A stretch of DNA of 64,000 nucleotides from Xanthobacter sp. NM-59. Lineage in GTDB: Bacteria; Pseudomonadota; Alphaproteobacteria; Rhizobiales; Xanthobacteraceae. Shown one piece after another: positions 24,144-34,069 of the stretch. The stretch's first letter is position 1. Each line of letters starts with the position of its first letter. The DNA lies in assembly GCF_021401125.1 (NCBI RefSeq), contig NZ_JACBFQ010000001.1, positions 62,001-126,000 of the forward strand, in the 5' to 3' direction. Made by a program: the position numbers and the translations under genes. Below the pieces are notes generated by a model. It did not search any database, was not told where the DNA came from, and saw nothing but the letters and a program-made list of their open reading frames with translations.

Positions 24144-25550
24144 ATGACCTTCGCGTCGATCGAGTTCCTGTTCTATTTCTTTCCGCTGTTCCTCGTCTCC
24201 TACTTCTCTGCGAAGACGGTCCGGACGCGGAACTATATATTCTTGTCGTTTTCTCTGGTGTTCTATGCGGCCGGCTATACGCCGCATATTATCGTTCTGT
24301 TGTTCTCGGTCTGCGTCAACTTTTTCGTCGCGCGTGCCATCGATCGGCGCGATGGCGCCGAGCGCAAGCGCATCCTGGCGCTGGGTGTGGCCTTCAATCT
24401 CATCCTGCTGGGTGTGTTCAAGTATACGGGGTTCCTGCTGGAGAACCTCAACGTTCTTCTGGAGCCGATTTCGGTCGCGGTTCCCGTGCCGGGCATTTCG
24501 TTGCCGCTGGGTATTTCATTCTATTCTTTCCATGCCATTTCCTATCTGGCGGATATTTATAAGCGGAAGGTGCGGGCCAATGAGGACCCGGCGCAGTTCG
24601 GCCTTTATATGTGCATGTTCCCGCAACTGGTGGCGGGCCCTATCGTGCGTTACTCCACGGTGGCGCGGCAGCTCAGTGAGCGGCGCGTCACGCAGGCCCG
24701 TTTTTCGGCTGGCGCGCGGCTGTTCGTCATCGGCCTGGCCTGGAAGGTGCTGATTGCGGACGAGGTCGCGCGGCTGGTCGGCGGGGTTTTCGATGCCACC
24801 ACCCATCCCACCTTCGTGGAGGCGTGGCTGGGGCTCTACGCCTATACGGTGCAGATCTATTTCGACTTTGCGGGCTATTCCACCATGGCGGTGGGGCTGG
24901 GCGTGATGGTGGGCTTCGCGCTGCCCCGCAATTTTCGGCTGCCCTATACCGCGTGCTCCATCACGGATTTCTGGCGGCGCTGGCACATGAGCCTGTCCGC
25001 CTTTCTGCGCGACTATCTCTATATCCCGCTGGGTGGTAACCGGCGCGGGCCCATGCGCACCTATTTCAATCTTTCGGCGGTGTTCCTGCTGTGCGGCCTG
25101 TGGCACGGCGCCAGCTGGAACTTCGTCATCTGGGGCGCCCACCACGGGGCCTTTCTCATCGTCGAGCGGGCATTCCTCGGGCGCTGGCTGAAGCGCTTGC
25201 CCGAGGCCCTTTCGCATCTTTACGCGGTGCTCGTCGTGATGCTGGGCTGGGTGTGGTTTCGGGCCGACACGCTGCCGGGGGCGCTTGATATGTTTGCCGG
25301 GCTTTTCGGCGCCCACGGCTTCTACCGTTCGTCCCTCGCGCTGGGCTTCGGCCTCAACACGCTGTCCATCGGGGCGCTGGTGCTCGGCGGGCTCATCGGC
25401 TTCTTCCGCTGGCCGCGCTGGAAGCTGTTGTCCGGAGAGGGGGTGGCGGCGACGGTCGGGGATTTCGCCTTTGTGGGCGTGCTGCTGCTGCTGAGCGTGG
25501 CCTGGGTGGGCGGCACCACACCCACGCCGTTCCTTTATTTCCGGTTCTAA
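24144..25550 (+). CDS. MBOAT family O-acyltransferase, AlgI-like
   Basis: This 468-residue protein has about ten membrane spans and the MBOAT signatures FWRRWHMSLSAFLRDYLYIP and LLCGLWHGASWNFVIWG, the latter holding the catalytic His. AlgI-type proteins move acetyl groups across the inner membrane to a periplasmic acetyltransferase that modifies an exported polysaccharide. The next gene, 13 bases on, encodes such a partner. ATG 24144 begins the hydrophobic conserved N-terminus (MTFASIEFLFYFFPLFL). No alginate or cellulose synthase genes are in the window, so the polymer is unknown. Confidence 0.9.
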   Translation: MTFASIEFLFYFFPLFLVSYFSAKTVRTRNYIFLSFSLVFYAAGYTPHIIVLLFSVCVNFFVARAIDRRDGAERKRILALGVAFNLILLGVFKYTGFLLENLNVLLEPISVAVPVPGISLPLGISFYSFHAISYLADIYKRKVRANEDPAQFGLYMCMFPQLVAGPIVRYSTVARQLSERRVTQARFSAGARLFVIGLAWKVLIADEVARLVGGVFDATTHPTFVEAWLGLYAYTVQIYFDFAGYSTMAVGLGVMVGFALPRNFRLPYTACSITDFWRRWHMSLSAFLRDYLYIPLGGNRRGPMRTYFNLSAVFLLCGLWHGASWNFVIWGAHHGAFLIVERAFLGRWLKRLPEALSHLYAVLVVMLGWVWFRADTLPGALDMFAGLFGAHGFYRSSLALGFGLNTLSIGALVLGGLIGFFRWPRWKLLSGEGVAATVGDFAFVGVLLLLSVAWVGGTTPTPFLYFRF

Positions 25551-25563
25551 GGAGGCGCGGACC

Positions 25564-26733
25564 ATGACCCTGCTTGCGCGCCATCGTCGCTATCTCGGGC
25601 TGCTTGTGGCCGGATTCTTCGGCTTCCTGCTGCTGTCGAATGTCATTCCCGATCCCATGGGCCGATGGACGGTGCGAACGCCCATCGATCCAAGTTGGGG
25701 CCTGCTGAAGAGGGCGCAGGTGGCGCTCCGTAATGGTCCGGCCTTTGTGCAGGACAATTTCGGTTTCCGGCCGAGCCTGGTGATGCTGCGCCGCGCCTTC
25801 CGCACGGCTATCGGAGCGCCGGACACCACCCCCGTTTATGCCGGGCAGGGCGGCCGCCTCCTGTGGGGCCTGGAACACACGCCGGAGCAGTCGGCGGGGG
25901 CGCTGGTGCGGGCGGGGCAGGTGGCGCGGTTCGTCAGCATGATCGGCGTCATGCAGCGCCAGCTCGCGCCGCTGGGCACCAAGGTGGTGGTGGCGATTCC
26001 GCCCAATGCCCAATCGGTGGAGCTGGAGCAGCTTCCCGCCTGGGCCGCTTCCCTGTCCTATCCCGTGACCGAATACGCTTTGGCCGTCGATGGCCTCAGG
26101 GCGGAAGGCGTGAGCGTGGTGGACCTGGTGAAGCTGCTGCGCGCCAGCGCGGAGCCGCGCTATCTGCTGAAGGACACTCACTGGAATGCGCGAAGCTCGC
26201 TGCTGGCCTTCAACGCGGTGATGGTGGCCGCCGGCCATCCCGATTGGCAGCTGGATCTGGCTGAGGTGGTCGGTCCCTTGCGGCCGCTGGGACGCCCTGG
26301 AGATCTGCTGCGCGCCATGCGTATGCCGCCGCAGGTGACGCTGGAAGATTTCGCGATCCGCCTGAAGGGACCCGTGCGCCAGCCTCGGCTGGATCCCGCC
26401 CTGATTCATCACAACCTCCACCCGGACTTCCACTCGACGGCGGTGGATTATGCGCCCACCGGCGCGCGCGTGCTCATCATGGGCGATTCCTTCACGGCGG
26501 GCGTCTGGCAAGGGCTGTTCGTGAACGCGAAGGTGAGCGTGGTGGGCTGGATGCATGCTTCGCGCATCCATAATGGCAGCTGCGACTTCAATTTCACGGA
26601 TGTGGTGCGTTTCAAGCCGGATCTGCTGATCTATGCGCGCACCGAGCGCTTCCTGCCGTGCCCGCTGAATACGTGGCCGGTGGGGCTGCCAGAGCCGAAC
26701 GCCAGCGCCATTCCCGCCGGCGCGGCGCCATAG
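25564..26733 (+). CDS. AlgX/AlgJ-like periplasmic SGNH acetyltransferase
   Basis: This 389-residue protein has an N-terminal signal anchor (about 10-28) and an SGNH-type fold. Visible catalytic motifs are KDTHWNARS (Asp and His, about 198-206) and LIMGDSFTAG (nucleophile Ser, about 305-315). It is expected to transfer acetyl groups, delivered by the AlgI-like protein encoded just before it, to an exported polysaccharide. AGGAGG lies 9 bases before ATG 25564, so the gene is well translated. The two genes form a minimal O-acetylation operon. Confidence 0.85.
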   Translation: MTLLARHRRYLGLLVAGFFGFLLLSNVIPDPMGRWTVRTPIDPSWGLLKRAQVALRNGPAFVQDNFGFRPSLVMLRRAFRTAIGAPDTTPVYAGQGGRLLWGLEHTPEQSAGALVRAGQVARFVSMIGVMQRQLAPLGTKVVVAIPPNAQSVELEQLPAWAASLSYPVTEYALAVDGLRAEGVSVVDLVKLLRASAEPRYLLKDTHWNARSSLLAFNAVMVAAGHPDWQLDLAEVVGPLRPLGRPGDLLRAMRMPPQVTLEDFAIRLKGPVRQPRLDPALIHHNLHPDFHSTAVDYAPTGARVLIMGDSFTAGVWQGLFVNAKVSVVGWMHASRIHNGSCDFNFTDVVRFKPDLLIYARTERFLPCPLNTWPVGLPEPNASAIPAGAAP

Positions 26734-26839
26734 GGTGCTCTGGGGACGCAGAAAATCCCCGCGGCGGACTCAGGGCCCGCCGCGCCGATCAGCCTCCGCC
26801 ACCCCAATCAAACCGGGAGGCGCTCTCAGTTCCGCACGT

Positions 26840-27208
26840 TCAGACGGCGAAGCTGGAGCCGCAGCCGCATTTGGCGGTGGCCATGGGATTGTGGATCTTG
26901 AAGGCGGAGCCCATCAGGTCGGCCACGTAATCGAGCTGGGAGCCCTTGACGTAGTCGAGGGAGATCCGGTCGACCACGATCTTGGCGCCTTCCTTCTCGA
27001 TGACGAAGTCGTCGGCTTCCTGCTCCGTCGTCATGTCGTACTTGTATGAGAAACCGGAACAGCCGCCGCCCTCCACGGAAAGCCGCAGGAAGGTGCCTTC
27101 CGGCTCGGAGGACAGGATCTGGCGGACACGGCGGGCGGCCGCGTCGGTGACGGCGAAATCGGGAGCCTCAGCGGCCGGCTCCTGGGCGGGGGCGATAGGT
27201 GCATTCAT
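26840..27208 (-). CDS. erpA: Iron-sulfur cluster insertion protein, ErpA/HesB/IscA type
   Basis: This 122-residue A-type carrier has an alanine-rich lead of about 25 residues and then the conserved domain with three cluster-binding cysteines: GGGCSGFSYKY and the C-terminal KCGCGSSF. It delivers Fe-S clusters to client enzymes. A TTG 30 bases upstream also keeps the frame open, but the ATG at 27206-27208 is the better start. It is divergent from dgt, 108 bases apart, a neighbourhood common in alphaproteobacteria. Confidence 0.9.
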   Translation of the reverse strand: MNAPIAPAQEPAAEAPDFAVTDAAARRVRQILSSEPEGTFLRLSVEGGGCSGFSYKYDMTTEQEADDFVIEKEGAKIVVDRISLDYVKGSQLDYVADLMGSAFKIHNPMATAKCGCGSSFAV

Positions 27209-27316
27209 GGTATCGACTTTATGAAATGAAGCTGGCAATGCCGTTCAAGGTAAGCCCGGAACCCTTCAAGTTAAAGGGCTGCGTCGGGGAAAAAGCAGAG
27301 GCGGGGGGACATTGAG

Positions 27317-28522
27317 ATGGCGGTTTCCGGCGCAAAGCCGCGCGTTGCCTGGGCTTGTGATCCCGAAGCCTCGCGCGGGCGGCTTGTTCCTGAAGGGGAA
27401 ATGCCGCCGCGTAGCGGCTTCCGGCGCGACTGCGACCGCATCATTCATTCCACCGCCTTCCGGCGCCTGAGGCACAAGACCCAGGTGTTCGTTTTCAATG
27501 AGGGCGACCATTACCGCACCCGCCTCACCCACACCCTGGAAGTGGTGCAGGTGGCGCGCTCCATCGCCCGCGCCCTGGGCCTGGACGAGGATCTGGCGGA
27601 GGCGCTGGCCCTGGCGCACGATCTCGGCCACCCGCCCTTCGCCCATGCGGGTGAGCGGGCGCTCGACGCCTGCATGGCCGGGCACGGCGGGTTCGATCAC
27701 AATGCCCAGTCGCTCCGGGTGGTGACGCGCACCGAGCGGCGCTATGCGCTGTTTGACGGCCTCAACCTCACCTGGGAGACGCTGGAAGGCATCGTGAAGC
27801 ACAACGGCCCCCTCATTGACCGGGAGGGACGGGGCATCGGCCATTATGAGAAGGGCCTGCCCCACGCCATCGCCGTGCATTCCGCCCAGCAGGACCTGGA
27901 ATTGTGGAGCCATGCGGGCCCCGAGGCGCAGGTGGCGGCCCTCGCCGACGACATTGCCTATGACGTGCATGATCTGGACGACGGCATCCGCGCCCGCATG
28001 TTCACCCTGGATGAGCTGGAGCCCCTGCCACTGGTGGGCGATGCCATCCGCGAGGTGCGCGCACGCTATCCGGGGCTTGAAATGGCGCGGATGGTGAACG
28101 AGGTGCTGCGCCGGGTCATCACCCGCCTCATCGAGGATGTGGTGGGCCAGGGCGAGGCCGCGGCGGCGCAGGCGGGCGTGGCCTCCGCGCAGGAGGTGCG
28201 GCTCCTGGGGCGCACGCTCATCGCCTTCTCGCCGGAGATGGCGCGTTCCGAGAAGGCGCTGAAGGGCTTTCTTTATCCGCACATGTATCGCCACGAGCGG
28301 GTCAACGCCATCATGGCCGAGGCACAGCGGGTGGTGCGCGAGCTGTTCGCCCACTTCATGGCGGCCCCGCGCGACATGCCGCCCTCCTGGCACGAGGACC
28401 TGGACAGCCTGGACGAGAACCGCCTGGCGCGCCGCGTCACCGATTATATCGCCGGCATGACCGACCGCTACGCCCTGGACCAGCACGCCCGTTTCTTTGA
28501 CACGACGCCGGATCTGCGATAG
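27317..28522 (+). CDS. dgt: dGTP triphosphohydrolase-like protein
   Basis: This 401-residue HD-domain enzyme hydrolyses dGTP (or other dNTPs) to nucleoside and triphosphate. Visible metal-binding motifs are RTRLTHTLEV (first His) and ALAHDLGHPPFAHAGE (HD pair), with DDIAYDVHDLDD further on. The N-terminal RRDCDRIIHSTAFRRLRHKTQVF is typical of the short Dgt-like subfamily. argS starts 33 bases after its stop, so they are probably one transcript. Confidence 0.93.
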   Translation: MAVSGAKPRVAWACDPEASRGRLVPEGEMPPRSGFRRDCDRIIHSTAFRRLRHKTQVFVFNEGDHYRTRLTHTLEVVQVARSIARALGLDEDLAEALALAHDLGHPPFAHAGERALDACMAGHGGFDHNAQSLRVVTRTERRYALFDGLNLTWETLEGIVKHNGPLIDREGRGIGHYEKGLPHAIAVHSAQQDLELWSHAGPEAQVAALADDIAYDVHDLDDGIRARMFTLDELEPLPLVGDAIREVRARYPGLEMARMVNEVLRRVITRLIEDVVGQGEAAAAQAGVASAQEVRLLGRTLIAFSPEMARSEKALKGFLYPHMYRHERVNAIMAEAQRVVRELFAHFMAAPRDMPPSWHEDLDSLDENRLARRVTDYIAGMTDRYALDQHARFFDTTPDLR

Positions 28523-28555
28523 GCGCCGCACCAACTAACCCGATCGGACATTTCC

Positions 28556-30328
28556 ATGAACGTCTACGCGATCTTCGCCGATCTCGTGCGCGAAGCCGTC
28601 GCCGCTCTCGTTGCCGAGGGCGCTTTTGCCGAAGGCCGGGGTGCCGGCCTCGACCTGTCCCGTGTGGTGGTGGAGCCCCCGCGCGACGCCAGCCATGGCG
28701 ACCTCGCCACCAATGCGGCGCTGGTGCTGGCGAAGGATCTGGGCGCAAAGCCCCGCGAGCTCGCGGACAAGATCGCCGGCAAGCTGAAGGCGAACGCGCA
28801 TGTGGTGAAGGTGGAGGTGGCCGGCCCCGGCTTCATCAATCTCACCCTCGATGCCGCCTATTGGCCGCAGGTGCTCTCGTCCGCGTTGCGCGCCGGGGTC
28901 ACGTTCGGCCGCTCCGCCCTCGGCGCCGATGAGCCGGTGAATGTGGAATACGTCTCCGCCAACCCCACCGGCCCCATGCATGTGGGCCACTGCCGGGGCG
29001 CGGTGTTCGGCGATGCCATGGCCAACCTCCTGGCCTTCGCCGGCTTCAAGGTGACGCGCGAGTATTACATCAACGATGCCGGCGCCCAGGTGGATGTGCT
29101 CGGCCGCTCGGCCTACCTGCGCTATCGCGAGGCCGCGACCGGCGAGAAGGCGGAGATCCCGGACGGACTTTATCCCGGCGATTACCTGGTGCCGGTGGGC
29201 GCGAAGCTGGCCGAGATGCACGGGGGCGAGTATCTCGCCGCGCCCGAGAGCGAGTGGCTGCCCATCTTCCGCAGCTTCGCCATCGGCGAAATGATGAACA
29301 TGATCCGCGACGATCTCGAGGCCCTGGGCATCGAGTTCGACGTGTTCTTCTCCGAGCGGTCGCTGTCCGCCGGCGCGGTCGACAAGGTGGGCGCCACCAT
29401 CGAGGCGCTGCGCGCGTCGGGCGAGGTCTATGAAGGCCGCCTGCCGCCGCCCAAGGGCGCGCCCATCGAGGATTGGGAGGATCGCGAGCAGACCCTGTTC
29501 CGCTCCACCGAATTCGGCGACGACGTGGACCGCCCGCTGAAAAAGTCCAACGGCAGCTACACCTATTTTGCCGGCGACATCGCCTACCACAAGGACAAGG
29601 TGGAGCGCGGCTTCCATAAGATGATTGACGTGTGGGGCGCCGACCATGGCGGCTACGTCAAGCGCATGCAAGCGGCGGTGAAGGCCGTCTCCGGCGGCAA
29701 GGCCAGCCTCGACGTGGAGCTGATCCAACTTGTGCGCCTGTTCCGCAATGGCGAGCCGGTGCGCATGTCGAAGCGGGCGGGCTCCTTCGTCACCCTGCGC
29801 GACGTGGTGGATGAGGTGGGCCGCGACGCGGTGCGCTTCATGATGCTGTTCCGCAAGAACGACGCGCCGCTGGATTTCGACCTGGCTAAGGTCATCGAGC
29901 AGTCGCGCGAGAACCCGGTGTTCTACGTGCAGTATGCCCATGCGCGGTCGAAATCGATTCTGCGCAACGCCGCCGCCGCTCTGCCCGGCCTGCCCGAGGC
30001 GCCCGCCGCCTTCGCGGATGCGGCGCTGAACCGGCTCGATGACGAGGGTGAGCAGGGCCTTCTGAAGCGCATCGCCTCCTGGCCGCGCCTGGTGGAGCAG
30101 GCGGCCAGCGCCCGCGAGCCGCACCGCGTGGCCTTCTATCTCCATGAATTGGCGAGCGATTTCCATGCCCAGTGGAACCGCGGAAAAGACTTGCCTCATT
30201 TACGCTTCATTATCGAGAATGATCGAGATTTGACCTCGGCCCGCTTGGCCCTGGTGCATGGCGTGGCCACGGTGCTCGCCTCGGGTCTGAAGGTGCTGGG
30301 GGTGGAGGCCGTCGACGAGATGAAGTAG
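28556..30328 (+). CDS. argS: Arginyl-tRNA synthetase
   Basis: This 590-residue class I synthetase charges tRNA-Arg. It has the N-terminal additional domain, the signature [13 protein letters not shown] (about 135-147) and a KMSKS-equivalent loop RMSKRAG near 403. The C-terminal DALR anticodon-binding domain ends with [13 protein letters not shown]. It lies 33 bases behind dgt and about 100 bases before the SPOR-domain gene, an order frequent in alphaproteobacteria. Confidence 0.97.
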   Translation: MNVYAIFADLVREAVAALVAEGAFAEGRGAGLDLSRVVVEPPRDASHGDLATNAALVLAKDLGAKPRELADKIAGKLKANAHVVKVEVAGPGFINLTLDAAYWPQVLSSALRAGVTFGRSALGADEPVNVEYVSANPTGPMHVGHCRGAVFGDAMANLLAFAGFKVTREYYINDAGAQVDVLGRSAYLRYREAATGEKAEIPDGLYPGDYLVPVGAKLAEMHGGEYLAAPESEWLPIFRSFAIGEMMNMIRDDLEALGIEFDVFFSERSLSAGAVDKVGATIEALRASGEVYEGRLPPPKGAPIEDWEDREQTLFRSTEFGDDVDRPLKKSNGSYTYFAGDIAYHKDKVERGFHKMIDVWGADHGGYVKRMQAAVKAVSGGKASLDVELIQLVRLFRNGEPVRMSKRAGSFVTLRDVVDEVGRDAVRFMMLFRKNDAPLDFDLAKVIEQSRENPVFYVQYAHARSKSILRNAAAALPGLPEAPAAFADAALNRLDDEGEQGLLKRIASWPRLVEQAASAREPHRVAFYLHELASDFHAQWNRGKDLPHLRFIIENDRDLTSARLALVHGVATVLASGLKVLGVEAVDEMK

Positions 30329-30429
30329 GGCTCGTCGAGCGCGGCTTCACTCGGCTCCACGGGGCTTCTCCTTAGGGCCGGACAAGAGGTCCGTCCGAGG
30401 CGGGGCGGACGAGAAGACATCGAGGCGAC

Positions 30430-32682
30430 ATGGTCGACGAAAGCAGGTTCCGCTACCGGCGAGACGCGGGCGCAAGGGACGATGGTGACGTCGGCGCGCG
30501 GGCGGAGCCCGTGCGTGAGCCGTCTCCACGCGAGCCATCTCTTCGCGAGGATATGCGTTATCCGCAGGAGCCGCGGCCGGCATCGGCGCGCCCGGCGCCC
30601 ACCCGGCCTGCTCAGCCGGCTCCCGGGCGCCCAGCCATGTCGACGCGTCAGGCTCCCCCGCAGGTTCCGGCGGCGGAAACGCCCCGGGCCCCCGTGCGGT
30701 CTCAGCTGCCCGGGCCGGGCCGCGATGCTGCGACGGCGATGCGTGAGCCAAGCCTGCGTCAGGCGCCGCGCGCCGCACAGCCTGCCCGCGATTTGCCCAC
30801 TCAGCGCGAGCCGCAGCCGGCTCGTGATGTGCCCACGCAGCGTGCGCCGACCGCGCGCGATTTTTCCGCGGCGCGTGATCTGCCGACTCAGCCCGCGCGG
30901 CCGGCCGCCCGCGCGGCGCGCCCACCGGCTGGCGTCGCGAGTTCTGCGCCGGTTGATCCGCTGGCGGAGCTGGCACGCCTCATCGGCGAGCAGGATCCCT
31001 TCGTCGATTTCGCCGATCTTCAGCCGGACCCGGCCACGTCCCGCGCGCCCGCCGCACCGGTGCAGGCCGATGCGCGCACGGCTGCCCGGCAAGCGGCGCG
31101 TGGCGCTGAGCCCCGGATCGCGGCTGACGAGGAGGTGGAGCCCCGCCGTCCCGATCCCCGCCGGCTCGATCCTCGTCTCGCCCGCCGGCAACCGGACGCG
31201 GCGGGCTTTCCGGCCGATGGCGCCACTGCGGCGCCGCGCGCGCCGGCCCGGCCCGCAGCTCCCCGGCAGACCATTGCCCGCGTGGGGCAGGAACAGACGC
31301 AGGTTCGCGCCCCCGCCTCCGATCCGCTGACCGCCCGCCGCCCGGCCGCCGATGGCGCGACGCGCCGGGCCGACGCGGCCTTTGGCGAGGCCGATTATCC
31401 CGATCCCAGCCGACGCCCGCCACCGCGTCCGGCGGCCGCGCCTGACCTGCCGCAGCGCCAGGCTTCCCTGGCGGCGCCGCCGCAGCGTGCGGCCCTGCTG
31501 CCGCCGCGGGGCGATGGCGAGCCGGTGGACCGCAGCGCCACCTCGGTGCGCCTTGGTTACGGCTCCCTGGCCCATCAGGCCCAGGTGCCTCCTACCGGTC
31601 GCCAGCGTCCCGACCCGCGCGCGGTGCCGGACGAGGACGAGTATTTCGAGGAGCAGGCGCCCCGCGCGCCGGCGGCCGATCCGCGCCGAGCCCAGCCGCA
31701 GCAGCCCCAGCCGCAGGAGGCCAGCGCCGCCTACGCCTATTCCGCCCCCCGCCGGGCGGAAGCGGAGGAGGACGAGGCCACCTATGTGGAGGGCTATGAT
31801 CCCCAGTATGAGGATGACGGCTACATGCCGGCCCATGGGGATGAGGTCTATGACGGCGAGGCGCGCCGCCGGAAGGGGCGCTCGGCGCTCATGCTGGTGG
31901 CTTCGGTCCTCGGCATCGTCATCGCCGGCACAGCGGGCGTGTTCGCCTATCGCATGGCCGTTCACGGCACGGCGACGACCGCCAGCGGCGGCCCGCCCGT
32001 GATCCGCGCCGACACCGCGCCCAGCAAGATCATCAGCCCGCCCAGCAGCACGCCGCAGGACGCGCAGCAGAAGCTGATCTATGACCGCGTCGGCGGCACG
32101 GCCAGCGGCAATGAGAAGATGCTTCCACGCGAGGAGCAGCCGGTGGATGTGACCGCCGCCGCGATCCGCTCCGGCACGCCTGCCGCGACCGACCCGGTGA
32201 TCAACTCGCTGGCGACCGAGCCCAAGCGCGTGCGCACCCTGACGGTTCGCTCTGATGGCAGCATCGTTTCGGACGGCGCGGCCGCCGCGCCGGCGCCCAC
32301 CGCAGGCCCGAGCGCGGGCGTGCAGGCGCTGCAGGCCTATGCCGCCAGCCAGATGCCCGGCGCGCCGCCTGCCATGGTCAACCTGCCAGCCGCCGGTTCC
32401 GGCAAGATCGACGCCCCTCCGGTGGCGCGAAGCGGGGACTATGTGGTGCAGGTGGCTTCGCAGCGCTCCGAGGCGGATGCCATGGGGTCCTGGAAGGCGC
32501 TGCAGACGCGCTATCCCAACCTGCTGAGCAGCTACGTGGCCTCGGTGAAGAAGGCGGATCTGGGCGACCGTGGCATCTATTATCGTGCCCAGGTGGGGCC
32601 GTTCGCTTCGAAGGACCAGGCCAACGACCTGTGTCAGGCCCTTCGCGCCCAGGGCGGTGACTGCATGGTGACCAAGAACTGA
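30430..32682 (+). CDS. SPOR domain-containing membrane protein
   Basis: This 750-residue protein has a very long Pro/Ala/Arg-rich cytoplasmic N-terminus (about 1-480), one membrane span (about 487-508, LMLVASVLGIVIAGTAGVFAY) and a periplasmic C-terminal SPOR domain (about 675-748, beginning GDYVVQVASQRSEADAM). SPOR domains bind denuded glycan strands in septal peptidoglycan, so a cell-division role is likely. The disordered part has repeated arginine/proline motifs such as RDLPTQ and RDVPTQ. It lies behind dgt-argS. The usual next gene, nagZ, is absent: a convergent ATPase gene follows. Confidence 0.88.
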   Translation: MVDESRFRYRRDAGARDDGDVGARAEPVREPSPREPSLREDMRYPQEPRPASARPAPTRPAQPAPGRPAMSTRQAPPQVPAAETPRAPVRSQLPGPGRDAATAMREPSLRQAPRAAQPARDLPTQREPQPARDVPTQRAPTARDFSAARDLPTQPARPAARAARPPAGVASSAPVDPLAELARLIGEQDPFVDFADLQPDPATSRAPAAPVQADARTAARQAARGAEPRIAADEEVEPRRPDPRRLDPRLARRQPDAAGFPADGATAAPRAPARPAAPRQTIARVGQEQTQVRAPASDPLTARRPAADGATRRADAAFGEADYPDPSRRPPPRPAAAPDLPQRQASLAAPPQRAALLPPRGDGEPVDRSATSVRLGYGSLAHQAQVPPTGRQRPDPRAVPDEDEYFEEQAPRAPAADPRRAQPQQPQPQEASAAYAYSAPRRAEAEEDEATYVEGYDPQYEDDGYMPAHGDEVYDGEARRRKGRSALMLVASVLGIVIAGTAGVFAYRMAVHGTATTASGGPPVIRADTAPSKIISPPSSTPQDAQQKLIYDRVGGTASGNEKMLPREEQPVDVTAAAIRSGTPAATDPVINSLATEPKRVRTLTVRSDGSIVSDGAAAAPAPTAGPSAGVQALQAYAASQMPGAPPAMVNLPAAGSGKIDAPPVARSGDYVVQVASQRSEADAMGSWKALQTRYPNLLSSYVASVKKADLGDRGIYYRAQVGPFASKDQANDLCQALRAQGGDCMVTKN

Positions 32683-32750
32683 GCCATCATCGGCGCCCGC
32701 CGCCGGCGGCGCCCCTCGCTTGAGGTGGCGACGAGCTGATCCTGACAAAG

Positions 32751-32790
32751 AACCGCCCCGGCCGCCTGCGCGACCGGGGTGGTTTCATTT
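32751..32790. terminator. Bidirectional terminator
   Basis: AACCGCCCCGG and CCGGGGTGGTT pair with one G-T wobble around a 12-base loop and are followed by TTCATTTTC. It separates the convergent SPOR and DUF815 genes. Confidence 0.75.
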
Positions 32791-32799
32791 TCAGCGGGA

Positions 32800-33696
32800 T
32801 CAGGCCGGCTTCAGCGGCGCACCCAACCGGCCGGCCAGATCCTGAATATACTGGTACGCCGTGCGGCCTGAGCGGGCGCCGCGCGTGGTCGCCCACTCCA
32901 GCGCCTCCGGCCGCCATTGGGCCTCCGCCACGGGCAGGCCATGATGCGCCACGTAGGACGCCACCATGGCCAGATATTCCTCCTGGCTGCATTTGTGGAA
33001 GCCCAGCCACAGGCCGAAGCGGTCGGAGAGCGAGATCTTCTCTTCCACCGCCTCGCCGGGGTTGATGGCGGTGGAGCGCTCGTTCTCCATCATGTCGCGC
33101 GGCAGCAGGTGGCGGCGGTTGGACGTGGCGTAGAAGATCACATTTTCCGGCCGCCCCTCGATGCCGCCTTCAAGTACGGCCTTCAGCGATTTGTAGGACG
33201 TGTCGTCGGCATCGAACGACAGGTCGTCGCAGAAGATGATGAAGCGATGGGCGGAGCCGCGCACCGCGCCCATCAGTGTGGGCAGCGTTTCGATGTCCTC
33301 ACGGTGGATCTCGACCAGCTTCAGGCGGCTGGCGCTGTCGGGCGCGAGGCCCCCATTGATGGTGGCATGGGCCGCCTTCACCAGTGAGCTCTTGCCCATG
33401 CCCCGCGCGCCCCACAACAAGGCGTTGTTGGCGGGCAGGCCGGAGGCGAAGCGGCGGGTGTTGTCCACAAGCTGGTCGCGCACGCGGTCGATGCCCTGAA
33501 GCAGATCCATCTCCACCCGGTTTACCCGGGGCACGGGCTCGAAGCGCGGCGGCTCGGTCTGCCAGACGAAGGCGTCGGCGGCATCGAAGTCCGGAGCAGG
33601 CATCCGGGCGGGCGCCAGCCGGTCGAGGGCGGCGGCGATGCGCTCCAGCAGGGTCACGGTGGCGGTGATGGTGGTCGAATCCAGATGTTCCGGCAT
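32800..33696 (-). CDS. DUF815 family AAA+ ATPase
   Basis: This 298-residue protein has Walker A GARGMGKS at 96-103, Walker B-type FIIFCDDLSF near 144-153, and a sensor segment YATSNRRHLLPRDMMENE. The DUF815 family is widespread in proteobacteria but its client is unknown. The ATG chosen has GGGGAGG in front of it on the minus strand; an in-frame start 27 codons upstream lacks conservation. It is convergent with the SPOR gene and monocistronic. Confidence 0.88.
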   Translation of the reverse strand: MPEHLDSTTITATVTLLERIAAALDRLAPARMPAPDFDAADAFVWQTEPPRFEPVPRVNRVEMDLLQGIDRVRDQLVDNTRRFASGLPANNALLWGARGMGKSSLVKAAHATINGGLAPDSASRLKLVEIHREDIETLPTLMGAVRGSAHRFIIFCDDLSFDADDTSYKSLKAVLEGGIEGRPENVIFYATSNRRHLLPRDMMENERSTAINPGEAVEEKISLSDRFGLWLGFHKCSQEEYLAMVASYVAHHGLPVAEAQWRPEALEWATTRGARSGRTAYQYIQDLAGRLGAPLKPA

Positions 33697-34069
33697 GTTG
33701 TCCTCCCCATGGTCCGCATAGGGCGCCGCCCGCGGAGCGGCAAGGCGCAAGCTGGTCGGAACCTCCGCGCGAGCCATGCCCCCCGCGCATGTCGTGCCTT
33801 TCCCATGGTGCCAGGGAGGGGGCTGCCGCAGGTGTGGCCATGTTGCATCACGGCGGAGCCGGAATGTGCAATGCGGAAAGGCTGCCTTAACTTTTCCGCA
33901 TCAGGCTGAGAGCACTGGGGTGATCGGGGCGAACCAGACCCATGCGGTGCGTCGGCCATCGGCCGGCGAGGCGTGCCGCGAGGTGGGGAAGGTTTGAATC
34001 GCAAAGGGATGCCGCCACGGCCTGGCCGCCGGCGGCGCCCTTTCTGACAGCACTATGCCGGAGAGGCCG

